DNA of 64,000 bases from Nocardioides sp. Root240 (lineage in GTDB: Bacteria; Actinomycetota; Actinomycetes; Propionibacteriales; Nocardioidaceae), in NCBI RefSeq assembly GCF_001428825.1, contig NZ_LMIT01000016.1, forward strand, positions 146,707 through 210,706, written 5' to 3'. Each line of letters begins with the position of its first letter. The stretch's first letter is position 1. This document shows, in pieces, positions 51,748-60,413 of this stretch. The notes beneath the pieces were generated by a model that was not told the origin of the DNA, searched no databases, and saw only the letters and a list, made by a program, of their open reading frames with translations. Made by a program: the position numbers and the translations under genes.

Positions 51748-53226
51748 ATGCCGACCGAGCGCAGGCCGCACGTCCACCCCACGCTGGACGACCCGGTCGT
51801 CACCGGGCTCAGCGAGGTGGTGGGCGGACCGATGGGCGAGCGCGCCCGGCCGCACCGGTGGTGGACGCCGCTGCGGGTGCTGCTCCTGCTGACCGCGTGC
51901 ACCTTCGCGCTCGGACTGGTGCAGAAGGCGCCGTGCTCGCTGGCGGAGGGCAAGGACCAGAACTGGGTCTACTCCCACATGTGCTACACCGACCTCAAGC
52001 CGCTCTACGTCCCGCGCGGCATGGCCGAGCACGCGTGGCCCTACAGCGACGACGCGCAGACCCGGGCGCGCTACGAGACGATGGAGTACCCCGTCGGGAT
52101 CTCCTACTGGGCCTGGGGCACGGCCTGGGTGACGCACTGGCTCAACGGCTCCCCCGACGTCGAGGCGCGCTACAAGGAGCCCGTCGACGCCCTGTACGCC
52201 GACCCCGAGGTCGAGCAGGAGAAGACCATCTTCCTGCTGGTCAACGCCCTGGGCTTCGGCGCGCTCGCGCTGGCGGCGACCTGGCTGCTCTCGCGCGCCC
52301 ATCCGCTGCGGCCCTGGGACGCCGCCGCCTTCGCCCTCTCCCCCACGTTGCTGCTGACCGGGCTGATCAACTGGGACCTGATCGCCGTGGCGCTGGTCGC
52401 CGGGGCGCTCTGGTCGTGGTCGCGCGACCGGCCGGTGCTGACCGGCGTGCTGATCGGCCTCGGCACGGCCGCCAAGCTGTACCCGCTCTTCCTGCTCGGC
52501 GGGCTGCTCGTGATCTGCCTGCGCCGGCGGCGCTACGGCGCCTTCGCGGCGGCCACGCTGGCCGCGGTCGTCGCCTGGCTGCTGGCCAACGCGCCGGCGT
52601 ACCTGAGCGGGGCGGAGCAGTGGAAGCACTTCTGGACGTTCAACGCCGACCGCACGGCCGACCTGGGCTCGGTCTGGATGCTGATCGATCAGGCCGGTGA
52701 CGTCGGCTTCCGGGCCCACACCATCAACGTCTGGTCGTGGATCCTGTTCGGCGCCTGGTGCGCCGCGGTGTTCGTGATCGGCATGACCGCCGGACGCCGG
52801 ATCCGCCCGGAGGCGACGGTGCCGCGGCTGGCCCAGCTCGGCTACCTGATCGTCGTCGGCTTCCTGCTGGTCAACAAGGTCTACTCGCCGCAGTACGTGC
52901 TGTGGCTGCTGCCCCTCGCCGTCCTCGCGCGGCCGCGCTGGCGCGACCAGATCATCTGGCAGGCCACCGAGGTCCTCTACTTCTGCACCGTGTGGTGGTA
53001 CCTCGGCGGCTACCTCCAGCCCGCGGGCGGCGGTGACGCCGGGTTCTACTGGGTGGGCATCGCGGTGCGCGTGCTCGGCGAGCTGTACCTCGCGGCCGTC
53101 ATCGTCCGCGACATGTACCGCCCCGACCGGGACCCCGCGCGCGAGGACCCGCTGCTCGACGTACCCGTCGCACCGCGGGAGCCGGCCGCGCGGAGCCTGG
53201 AGATCGCAGGCTTCCGGCGGCGCTGA
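51748..53226 (+). CDS. GT87/DUF2029-type membrane glycosyltransferase
   Basis: A 492-residue polytopic membrane protein with about ten helices. It is related to polyprenol-phosphate-mannose-dependent transferases (GT87). Supporting features are the long first extracellular loop with several Trp/Tyr residues and the YSPQYVLWLLPLAVL segment near residue 380. It probably adds a sugar to an envelope glycan. It shares an operon with the PBP gene, a conserved pairing in actinobacteria. Confidence 0.85.
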   Translation: MPTERRPHVHPTLDDPVVTGLSEVVGGPMGERARPHRWWTPLRVLLLLTACTFALGLVQKAPCSLAEGKDQNWVYSHMCYTDLKPLYVPRGMAEHAWPYSDDAQTRARYETMEYPVGISYWAWGTAWVTHWLNGSPDVEARYKEPVDALYADPEVEQEKTIFLLVNALGFGALALAATWLLSRAHPLRPWDAAAFALSPTLLLTGLINWDLIAVALVAGALWSWSRDRPVLTGVLIGLGTAAKLYPLFLLGGLLVICLRRRRYGAFAAATLAAVVAWLLANAPAYLSGAEQWKHFWTFNADRTADLGSVWMLIDQAGDVGFRAHTINVWSWILFGAWCAAVFVIGMTAGRRIRPEATVPRLAQLGYLIVVGFLLVNKVYSPQYVLWLLPLAVLARPRWRDQIIWQATEVLYFCTVWWYLGGYLQPAGGGDAGFYWVGIAVRVLGELYLAAVIVRDMYRPDRDPAREDPLLDVPVAPREPAARSLEIAGFRRR

Positions 53227-53324
53227 CCCGCCCTCGTTCGTCGAGGAGGTTGCGCAGCAACCGTCTCGAGACGTCTGGCCGTGGTGCTGGGACCGGGCGG
53301 GCACCTCTGCTGCGCGAGACGACG

Positions 53325-53382
53325 GGTTTCGACGCGCGGTCCTCGCCGCTCGCAAGCTCGCGTCGACGCGCTTGCTCAACCT
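53325..53382. repeat. Palindromic intergenic repeat, class 2, inverted copy
   Basis: It starts GGTTTCGACGCGC and ends GCTTGCTCAACC, the inverted form of 22749-22800. It lies in the 190-base gap between two convergent genes and may act as a terminator-like structure. Confidence 0.55.
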
Positions 53383-53416
53383 CGTCGACCGACGCAGCCC
53401 GCTCGTTCCTCGCGGA

Positions 53417-54493
53417 CTACTGGTCGATGACGACCCGGTCGAACGTGGTCGCGGTGTAGCGGACGCGGACGTCGACGTCCTCGCCGACCTCCGGCACGCG
53501 CGCGCCGTGCGGCACGAACAGCATCGAGGCCTGCATGTGCGGGGGCTCGGCGAAGAGGCGCTGCTTGCGGTCGATGGAGTACGGCGAGCGGACGAAGCCG
53601 ACCGCGTCCATGCCGCCGCGGGCCAGGCTGGCGGCGCGTGCCTTGATCGTCTGCTCGCCGGTGGGCGCCTCGAGGCCGATGCCGTGGGCCGTGCCGCCGC
53701 TGACCACCAGCACGTGGCCGGACTTGGGCGCGGTGCGGCCGCGGTAGCCGAAGGCGTCGCCCCGCTCGACCGGGTGCACGTCGAGGACCGTCGCGGTCAC
53801 GCTCAGCGCGCCACGATCGCCGAGCCAGAGGCCCGTGCCGATGCGCGGGCGGAAGGCGAAGTCGCCGTACTGGCCGCGGAGGGTGGCGAGCTCGGCGTCG
53901 GTCAGGTGGCTGACCCAGACGGCCGGCGTCCCGCGGGTGGGGACCTCGGCGGCGACGAAGTCGTTCATCAGCCGGGTGACCTCGCCGAGGTGGGTGCCCT
54001 GCCCGAGCGGGAGGTGGAGCGCGAGGCCCTCGATCCGGGCGCCGGGGTGCTTGCGGAGCAGCTCACCGGCCTCCCACAGCTCGCGCGCGGCCATGCCGTG
54101 GCGACGCATCGAGGTCATCCGCTCGAGCACGATGCGGGCGCTCGGGTCGGCGTGCAGCAGGTCGCGGAGGTCGACCACGCGGCTGACCGTGTGGACCAGG
54201 CGGCGGCGGGTCGCGGGGTCGGGCAGCGGCACCCACGGGCGCCACGGGGTCAGCACCAGCAGGTCGCCGTCCCAGCGCTGCGCGACCTCGGGCAGCTCGT
54301 CGTAGGTGCCGACGGCGAGCGTGCGGACGTCGTGGCCGCGGTCGGCGAGCCACTGCGCCTTGCGGGCCAGCCGGCCGAGGGTGAAGCCGTAGCCGTTGCC
54401 CTTGGCGACCGGGACCAGCCCGGCGTGGGTCGCGGCGACCTGCTCGAGGTGGGCCCGCCAGCGCGGGCCGTCGACGGTGAGGGTGAGGCTCAT
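53417..54493 (-). CDS. Alanine racemase-like PLP enzyme
   Basis: A 358-residue fold-type III PLP enzyme. The PLP-lysine motif PVAKGNGYGFTLG has K31 as the likely Schiff-base lysine. The C-terminal beta domain carries SPYSIDRKQRLFAEPPHMQASMLFV. It differs from canonical Alr (no HTHM-type tail is evident), so D-alanine formation is likely but not proven. It sits next to a FemX-like gene on the same strand with a seven-base gap; the pair is conserved near this PBP in actinobacteria. Confidence 0.8.
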   Translation of the reverse strand: MSLTLTVDGPRWRAHLEQVAATHAGLVPVAKGNGYGFTLGRLARKAQWLADRGHDVRTLAVGTYDELPEVAQRWDGDLLVLTPWRPWVPLPDPATRRRLVHTVSRVVDLRDLLHADPSARIVLERMTSMRRHGMAARELWEAGELLRKHPGARIEGLALHLPLGQGTHLGEVTRLMNDFVAAEVPTRGTPAVWVSHLTDAELATLRGQYGDFAFRPRIGTGLWLGDRGALSVTATVLDVHPVERGDAFGYRGRTAPKSGHVLVVSGGTAHGIGLEAPTGEQTIKARAASLARGGMDAVGFVRSPYSIDRKQRLFAEPPHMQASMLFVPHGARVPEVGEDVDVRVRYTATTFDRVVIDQ

Positions 54494-54500
54494 GCTCGGT

Positions 54501-55631
54501 TCACCCCCGTCGCGCCAGGTAGAGCTGGAAGGCCTTGTAGAGCGGCCGGTTGACGGGCATGTCCCACTCGCCGGCGTACTCGACCGCCTCGCCGCCGGTG
54601 CCGACCTTGAACTGGATCAGCCCGACGTGCAGGTCGTCGGCGTCGAGGGTCTCGGTGATGCCGCGCAGGTCGTAGACGGCAGCGCCGTGGGCGATCGCGT
54701 CGCGGATCATCGCCCACTGCACGGCGTTCGAGCCGCGGACCTCGCGCTTCTCGGTGGACGAGGCGCCGTAGGAGTACCACGCGTGCTCGCCGACCCGGAT
54801 CGCGATGGTCGACGCGACCAGGTCGCCGTCGTGGCGGGCCAGCCAGAGGGTGAACCGGTCGGGGGCGTCGGCGGTCAGGGCGTCGTACATGGTCTGGAAG
54901 TAGCGCAGCGGACGCGGGGTGAAGTGGTCGCGCTGGGCGGTGTGCACGTAGAGCTCGTGGAACGCCGCCAGGTCGTCGCGGCCGCCGACGGTGACCTCGA
55001 CGCCCTCCTTGGCGGCCTTCTTGATGTTGCGGCGCCAGAGCTGGTTCATGCCCTTGAGCACGTCGTCCTCGGAGAGCTGGGCGCCGTCGGCGTCGCGCAG
55101 CGGGACCTGGAAGACGAACTGCGGCTGACCCGCCGCGAACCCGCCCTCGACGCCCTGGTGGCGCCACCCGAGCTCGTGCAGCTGGGCCACCGCGCGGGCA
55201 CCGACCGGGTTCCGCTCGGCCGGCGGGATCTGGCTGAGCAGCGCGACCTCGGCGTCGGCGATGCCCTCCTTGACCTGCGCCGTGGTCCAGCGCCGGGTGA
55301 CGACCGGCGGTCCGATCCGTACGGCGAAGGCCCCCTGCTTCCTCAGGTGCGCCACCATCGGGTCCAACCACGCGGCGAGGTCGTCGCCGGCCCAGTCGAT
55401 GACCGGGCCCTCGGGCAGGTAGGCCAGGAAGCGCTTGAGCTTCGGCAGCTGCCGGTAGAGCACCAGCGCGACCCCCACCTGCACGCCTTCGTCGTCGAAC
55501 CATCCGATCGACTCGCTACGCCACTCCCCCTTCACGGCCGCCCACCCGGGCGTCTGGAGGAAGCTCGCGGACGGCAGCGTGGTGAGGAAATCACGGTGCT
55601 CGGTCGGGCTGATCGGGCGCACGCTGGGCAT
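54501..55631 (-). CDS. FemX/FemABX-family peptidoglycan bridge aminoacyltransferase
   Basis: A 376-residue protein of the Fem (FemABX/lipid II:glycine transferase) family made of two GNAT-like halves. Visible blocks are LPSASFLQTPGWAAVKGEW at the N-terminus, LWRRNIKKAAKEGVEV mid-protein and WYSYGASSTEKREVRGSNAVQWAMIRDA. Such enzymes load an amino acid from charged tRNA onto lipid II to build the peptide cross-bridge. TAGCCT at 55639-55644 lies seven bases before the ATG, indicating a leaderless message that includes the racemase gene. Confidence 0.9.
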   Translation of the reverse strand: MPSVRPISPTEHRDFLTTLPSASFLQTPGWAAVKGEWRSESIGWFDDEGVQVGVALVLYRQLPKLKRFLAYLPEGPVIDWAGDDLAAWLDPMVAHLRKQGAFAVRIGPPVVTRRWTTAQVKEGIADAEVALLSQIPPAERNPVGARAVAQLHELGWRHQGVEGGFAAGQPQFVFQVPLRDADGAQLSEDDVLKGMNQLWRRNIKKAAKEGVEVTVGGRDDLAAFHELYVHTAQRDHFTPRPLRYFQTMYDALTADAPDRFTLWLARHDGDLVASTIAIRVGEHAWYSYGASSTEKREVRGSNAVQWAMIRDAIAHGAAVYDLRGITETLDADDLHVGLIQFKVGTGGEAVEYAGEWDMPVNRPLYKAFQLYLARRG

Positions 55632-55638
55632 GGGTCCG

Positions 55639-55644
55639 AGGCTA
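55639..55644 (-). promoter_or_regulatory. -10 box of a leaderless promoter for the femX-like gene
   Basis: On the minus strand TAGCCT is followed by seven bases and the ATG at 55631. Confidence 0.55.
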
Positions 55645-55716
55645 TCGGGTGCCGCCCGGCTCCCCGAGTTGGCGGCACGAGCCGCCAGCGACGACCCCTT
55701 GAAACCGCTCCCTCCC

Positions 55717-55759
55717 GGTGGTTGAGGTGCGAGGAGCGCCAGCGACGAGCCTCGAAACC
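55717..55759. repeat. Palindromic intergenic repeat, class 1, copy 2
   Basis: 43 bases starting GGTGGTTGAGGTGCGAG and ending CGAGCCTCGAAACC, the inverted form of 33063-33105 with a different 12-base centre. It lies in the 168-base gap after gabT. Confidence 0.75.
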
Positions 55760-55799
55760 TCTGGGCTCGGTGCTGGGACTGGCCCGTGCCGCCGGCGCG

Positions 55800-57137
55800 T
55801 CAGGCGAGCGACGCGAAGATCTCCTCGAGCACGTCGAACCCCTCATCGAGGAGAGCGTCGGAGATGCTCAGCGGCGGAAGGAAGCGCAGCACGTTGCCCC
55901 AGGTGCCGCAGGTCAGCACGATCAGGCCCTGGGCGTGGGCGGCGGTCGCGACCCGCTTGGCGAGGTCGGCGTCCGGCTCGAGCGTGCCGGGGCGCACCAG
56001 CTCGACGGCGATCATCGCGCCGCGGCCGCGGACGTCGCCGATCCGCGGGTCGCGTGCCTGGAGCGCGGTCAGCCGGGCGGTGAGGCGGGCGCCGATGCCG
56101 GCGGCCCGGGCGACCAGGTCCTCGGTCTCGATGGCCTCGACGACGGCGAGCGCCGCCGCGCAGGCGACGGGGTTGCCGCCGTACGTGCCGCCGAGGCCGC
56201 CGGCGTGCGGGGCGTCCATCAGCTCGGCGCGGCCGGTGACCGCGGCGAGGGGGAGGCCGCCGGCGATGCCCTTGGCCGTCACGATCAGGTCCGGTACGAC
56301 GCCCTCGTGGTCGCACGCGAACAGCTCACCGGTGCGGGCGAAGCCGGTCTGCACCTCGTCCGCGACGAAGAGCACGCCGTTCGCGCGGCACCACGCGGCC
56401 AGGGCGGGCAGGAAGCCGTCGGCCGGGACGACGAAGCCGCCCTCGCCCTGGATCGGCTCGATGACGACGGCAGCCAGGTTGGCGGCGCCGACCTGCTTGT
56501 CGATCACGTCGATCGCCCGGGCCGCGGCGGTGGCACCGTCGCAGCCGTCACGGAACGGGTAGGACATCGGCGCCCGGTAGACCTCGGCGGCGAACGGACC
56601 GAACCCGTCCTTGTAGGGCATGTTCTTCGCCGTCATCGCCATCGTGAGGTTGGTCCGCCCGTGGTAGGCGTGGTCGAAGACCACCACGGCGTCGCGCCCG
56701 GTCGCGTGGCGGGCGATCTTGACGGCGTTCTCGACCGCCTCCGCGCCCGAGTTGAAGAGCGCCGACCGCTTGGCGTGCTCGCCCGGCGTGAGCCGGTTGA
56801 GCGCCTCGCAGACCTCGACGTAGCCGTCGTAGGGCGTGACCATGAAGCAGGTGTGCGTGAACGCCGCCACCTGCCGGGCCACCGCCGCGGCGACCCGCGG
56901 GTGCGCGTTGCCGACCGTGGTCACCGCGATGCCGGAGCCGAGGTCGATCAGCGAGTTGCCGTCGACGTCGACGAGCACGCCGCCGCCGGCCGCCACGGCG
57001 TACACCGGCAGCATCACGCCGATGCCGCCGGAGACGGCGGCCTCCTTGCGGGCCTGCAGCTCGAGGGAGCGCGGGCCGGGGATCGCCGTGACGAGCCGGC
57101 GCTCCTGTGGCGGCGCGGGAGGGGTCAGGTCGGGCAC
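55800..57137 (-). CDS. gabT: 4-aminobutyrate aminotransferase
   Basis: A 445-residue class III aminotransferase. Features are the FNSGAEAVENAVKIAR block, FADEVQTGF-like LFVADEVQTGFARTG with D260, and the PLP lysine K289 (LIVTAKGIAGGLPLAAVTG). It converts GABA and 2-oxoglutarate to succinate semialdehyde and glutamate. The GTG start lies behind GAGGAG that overlaps the gabD stop. It is the last gene of the potADBC-gabD-gabT unit. Confidence 0.93.
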   Translation of the reverse strand: MPDLTPPAPPQERRLVTAIPGPRSLELQARKEAAVSGGIGVMLPVYAVAAGGGVLVDVDGNSLIDLGSGIAVTTVGNAHPRVAAAVARQVAAFTHTCFMVTPYDGYVEVCEALNRLTPGEHAKRSALFNSGAEAVENAVKIARHATGRDAVVVFDHAYHGRTNLTMAMTAKNMPYKDGFGPFAAEVYRAPMSYPFRDGCDGATAAARAIDVIDKQVGAANLAAVVIEPIQGEGGFVVPADGFLPALAAWCRANGVLFVADEVQTGFARTGELFACDHEGVVPDLIVTAKGIAGGLPLAAVTGRAELMDAPHAGGLGGTYGGNPVACAAALAVVEAIETEDLVARAAGIGARLTARLTALQARDPRIGDVRGRGAMIAVELVRPGTLEPDADLAKRVATAAHAQGLIVLTCGTWGNVLRFLPPLSISDALLDEGFDVLEEIFASLA

Positions 57138-57146
57138 GGCCGCTCC

Positions 57147-58496
57147 TCAGACGGTCCGGATCAGCTTCTTGTTGACGAACTCCTCCATGCCGAACCGACC
57201 GAGCTCGCGGCCGAAGCCCGAGCGCTTGATGCCGCCGAAGGGCAGCTCGGCCGCGTCGAGGCCGACGCCGTTGACGAAGACCATGCCGGCCTCGATCTGG
57301 TCGGCGACGCGCTGCGCCTGCGCGGGGTCGGCGGAGAAGACGTAGGACCCGAGGCCGTAGGGCGTGTCGTTGGCGATCCGTACGGCGTCGGCCTCGTCGC
57401 TCGCGCGGAACACCATCGCGACCGGGCCGAACAGCTCCTGCTGGTACGCCGGGTTGTCGGTCGTGATGCCCGACAGCACCCCGCTCGGGAAGAACGCGCC
57501 GTTGCGCTCGCCCTTGCTGGCCAGGCTCGCGCCGCCGGCGACCGCTGCCTCGACCTGGGTGGCGAGGTTGTCGGCGGCCGTCGCGGACGACAGCGGCGAG
57601 CTTTCGGAGGCGGCGAGGACCTTCTCGGTGAAGCGGGAGACGAAGTCGTCGTACAGCTCGTCGAGGACGATGAACCGCTTGCCGCCGTTGCAGACCTGGC
57701 CGGCGTTGTCCATGCGGGCGAAGACCGCGGCGTCGACGGTCGCGTCGAGGTCGTCGGTCGAGAGCACGATGAACGGGTCGGAGCCGCCGAGCTCGAGCAC
57801 GACCTTCTTCAGGTTGCGCCCGGCGATCTCGGCGACGGCCGCGCCGGCCCGCTCGGAGCCGGTGAGCGAGACGCCCTGGATGCGCGGGTCGGCGATGACG
57901 TCGGCGATCTGCTCGTTGGTGGCGTAGATGTTGACGTAGGCACCCTCGGGGAAGCCGGCGTCACGGAAGATCTGCTCCTGCAGCGCGGCCGAGCGCGGGC
58001 ACTGCGGCGCGTGCTTGAGCACGATCGTGTTGCCGGTCGTCAGGTTCGGGCCGGCGAAGCGGGCGATCTGGTAGACGGGGAAGTTCCACGGCATGATCCC
58101 GAGCAGCGGGCCGACCGGCGTCCGGCGGACCACCGCGGTGCCCTCGCCCTCGCCGAGCGCGATCTCCTCGTCGGCGAGGAAGCGCTCCGCGTTGTCGGCG
58201 TAGAACTCGTAGATCGACGCCGAGAAGTCGACCTCGCCCTCCGCGTCCTCGAGCGGCTTGCCCATCTCCTCGACCATGGCCGCGGCCAGCTCGGCCTGGC
58301 GCTCGCGGTGCAGCTCGGCGACCCGCCGGATCAGCGCGACCCGGTCGGCGAGGGCCGAGGTCCGGCCCCAGGTGGCGTACGCCGCCGCGGCCGCGTCGAC
58401 CGCGGCCCTCACCTCGGCGTCGGTGGCCGTGGGGAAGGACTCGACCAGCTCCCCGGTGGCGGGGTTGCGGACGGCGTACTCGATCGGGGTGGTCAT
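57147..58496 (-). CDS. gabD: Succinate-semialdehyde dehydrogenase family protein
   Basis: A 449-residue aldehyde dehydrogenase. GIMPWNFPVYQ, the catalytic-glutamate region VVLELGGSDPF near residue 235, and the nucleophile C269 (NAGQVCNGGKR) are present. It oxidises succinate semialdehyde made by GabT to succinate. Somewhat short and lacking the N-terminal extension of NADP-dependent GabD; it resembles the Sad/GabD2 type. Cofactor cannot be told. Confidence 0.92.
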   Translation of the reverse strand: MTTPIEYAVRNPATGELVESFPTATDAEVRAAVDAAAAAYATWGRTSALADRVALIRRVAELHRERQAELAAAMVEEMGKPLEDAEGEVDFSASIYEFYADNAERFLADEEIALGEGEGTAVVRRTPVGPLLGIMPWNFPVYQIARFAGPNLTTGNTIVLKHAPQCPRSAALQEQIFRDAGFPEGAYVNIYATNEQIADVIADPRIQGVSLTGSERAGAAVAEIAGRNLKKVVLELGGSDPFIVLSTDDLDATVDAAVFARMDNAGQVCNGGKRFIVLDELYDDFVSRFTEKVLAASESSPLSSATAADNLATQVEAAVAGGASLASKGERNGAFFPSGVLSGITTDNPAYQQELFGPVAMVFRASDEADAVRIANDTPYGLGSYVFSADPAQAQRVADQIEAGMVFVNGVGLDAAELPFGGIKRSGFGRELGRFGMEEFVNKKLIRTV

Positions 58497-58538
58497 GCGG
58501 TGCTCCTGGGGGTTCGGGGAGGTTCGGGAGGTGGGGGA

Positions 58539-59339
58539 TCAGCGGACGGCGTCGACGTCGGAGGACAGGCGCTGCGCCAGCCAGACGGGGATGATCGAGA
58601 ACACGATCAGGACGACGGCCACGACGTTGACGACGGGTGCCTGGTTGGGCCGGAACATGTTGTTCAGGATCCAGATCGGCAGGGTCGTCGCGCCGTCGCC
58701 GGCGGTGAAGGTGGTCACGATGATCTCGTCGAAGCTGAGTGCGAAAGCGAGCATGCCACCGGCGAGCAAGGCCGAGCGGAGCTGCGGGAGGGTGACCAGC
58801 CGGAAGGTCGTGAACACGCCCGCGCCGAGGTCGGCGGACGCCTCCTCGAGGCTGGTGCCCATCCGGCGCAGCCGCGCCTGCACGTTGTTGAAGACCGTGA
58901 CGATGCAGAAGGTCGCATGCGCGATCACGATTGTCCACAGCGTCAGGTCGATGCCGAGGATCCCGCGGAAGCCGTTGTTGAGCGCGATGCCGGTGACGAC
59001 GCCCGGCAGCGCGATCGGCAGGATCACCAGCAGGTTCACGGTGTTCTTGCCGAAGAACGAGTACCGCTGCAGTGCCATCGCGAGCAGGGTGCCGAGCACC
59101 AGCGCGATGCCGGTGGCGACGGCGCCGACCTCGAGGCTGGTCAGCAGCGCGTCGCGAGCTCCGGCGCTGTGCCAGGCGCGCTGCCACCACTCGAACGTGA
59201 GGTGGTCGGGCGGCCAGGTCATCGACTCGTTGGAGTTGACCGAGTTCGCGACGACGACCAGCAGGGGCAGGTAGATCAGCGCCAGCACCCCGAAGGTGAC
59301 GGCGGCCAGCAGCCGCTTGGCGGTGGTGGAGAGGGTCAT
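58539..59339 (-). CDS. potC: ABC transporter permease, PotC type
   Basis: A 266-residue inner-membrane permease with about six helices. The EAA-type coupling loop EEASADLGAGVFTTFRLVTLPQL is near the middle, and MVARRLRRM-like NNVQARLRRMG precedes it. It forms the channel of a putrescine/spermidine or GABA importer with the permease gene overlapping by one base (ATGA-type). Substrate inferred from gabTD. Confidence 0.9.
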   Translation of the reverse strand: MTLSTTAKRLLAAVTFGVLALIYLPLLVVVANSVNSNESMTWPPDHLTFEWWQRAWHSAGARDALLTSLEVGAVATGIALVLGTLLAMALQRYSFFGKNTVNLLVILPIALPGVVTGIALNNGFRGILGIDLTLWTIVIAHATFCIVTVFNNVQARLRRMGTSLEEASADLGAGVFTTFRLVTLPQLRSALLAGGMLAFALSFDEIIVTTFTAGDGATTLPIWILNNMFRPNQAPVVNVVAVVLIVFSIIPVWLAQRLSSDVDAVR

Positions 59340-60256
59340 CAGATGTTCTCCAGGGCGCCGGTACGCCGGATGGCGGTGAGCATGACCAGCATGACGACGA
59401 TCGGGATCATCGCGATGGCAGCGGCCAGCGGCAGGTTGTTGGCCGCGCCGGCGTTCACGAAGACCAGGTTGCCGAGCATCTGGTTGGCGCCGCCGACGAT
59501 GTTGACGGTGATGTAGTCGCCGAGGGTCAGCGAGAAGCTGAAGATCGCGCCGGCGACGATGCCGGGCACGAGCAGGGGCAGCACGATCGAGCGCAGCACC
59601 ATCGGGCTCGGCGCGCCGAGGTCGCCGGCCGCCTCGAGCAGCGAGTCGGGGACCCGCTCGAGGGCGGCGAAGATCGGCAGGATGACGTACGGCAGCCAGA
59701 TGTAGGACTGCGTGATGATCACCGCGGTCAGGCCGTAGCCCGGGGAGCCGATGCCGGACCAGTCGGCGAGGCCGCCCTCGGAGAGGACGATGCGCCAGGC
59801 GAAGACCTTCACCAGGTAGCTCGCCCACAGCGGCGTCAGCACCGCGACGACGAGCATCCGGCGCGCCCGCGGTGAGGCGACCTTGGCCATGTAGAAGGCG
59901 ATCGGCAGCGCGATCGCCACGTCGATCACGGTCACCGCGAGGGCGACCGAGACCGTGCGGATCGTGACCCTTCGGTAGACGTCGCTCTCCCAGAGGGTGC
60001 GGAAGTTGTCCAGCGTCCACGTGCGGTCGATCTCGCTGCTGAGGCTGTCGACCGACCACAGCGAGGTGATCAGCAGGGCCGCGAGAGCGACGACGTAGAC
60101 GAGGATCATCCAGGCGAGTGGGGCGGACAGGAGCAGGGTCAGCCGCAGCCACACCCGGCGGTGCAGCAGCCGGGAGACCGGCCGGGCAGCCGGCCCCCGC
60201 AGAGCGGGGGCCGGCGCCTTGTCGAGGACGGGGGACGGGTCGGCGACGTGACTCAT
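59339..60256 (-). CDS. potB: ABC transporter permease, PotB type
   Basis: A 305-residue permease with about six helices and the EAA loop LEAAGDLGAPSPMVLRSIVLPLL. ATG at 60256 gives MSHVADPSP; the longer frame from 60358 runs into the inverted repeat region and is not needed. The 157-base gap to potD contains a long inverted repeat whose left arm covers this start codon. Confidence 0.9.
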   Translation of the reverse strand: MSHVADPSPVLDKAPAPALRGPAARPVSRLLHRRVWLRLTLLLSAPLAWMILVYVVALAALLITSLWSVDSLSSEIDRTWTLDNFRTLWESDVYRRVTIRTVSVALAVTVIDVAIALPIAFYMAKVASPRARRMLVVAVLTPLWASYLVKVFAWRIVLSEGGLADWSGIGSPGYGLTAVIITQSYIWLPYVILPIFAALERVPDSLLEAAGDLGAPSPMVLRSIVLPLLVPGIVAGAIFSFSLTLGDYITVNIVGGANQMLGNLVFVNAGAANNLPLAAAIAMIPIVVMLVMLTAIRRTGALENI

Positions 60257-60405
60257 GCCTGGATCACCCACCCGCGCGCGCCGGGCACGCGCCTCGCGGC
60301 GTTGGCCGCGCTCGGAAGACGGCCCGGTATGCCTTCGCACGGCCGCCTTGCGATGCACGCACCCTGCGCACGCGTGCGGGCAATCCCGTCATGAGTCACG
60401 TCGCC
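60242..60405. repeat. Inverted repeat in the potD-potB gap
   Basis: A 16-base arm GGCGACGTGACTCATG at 60242-60257 is perfectly complementary to 60390-60405. Similarity continues inward imperfectly for about 19 bases. A stem here would hide the potB start and could lower permease output relative to the binding protein. Confidence 0.7.
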
Positions 60406-60413
60406 AGCCATGA

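Noticed and set aside
53417-54493. Calling the racemase-fold gene as canonical alr
   Set aside because: The PLP-lysine motif fits, but family-wide C-terminal catalytic tyrosine motifs are not clearly seen, so no gene symbol was given.
54396-59516. Plus-strand open frame of 1,706 codons across femX, gabT, gabD and permease genes
   Set aside because: Low-complexity product; the opposite strand holds several well-conserved enzymes over the same bases.
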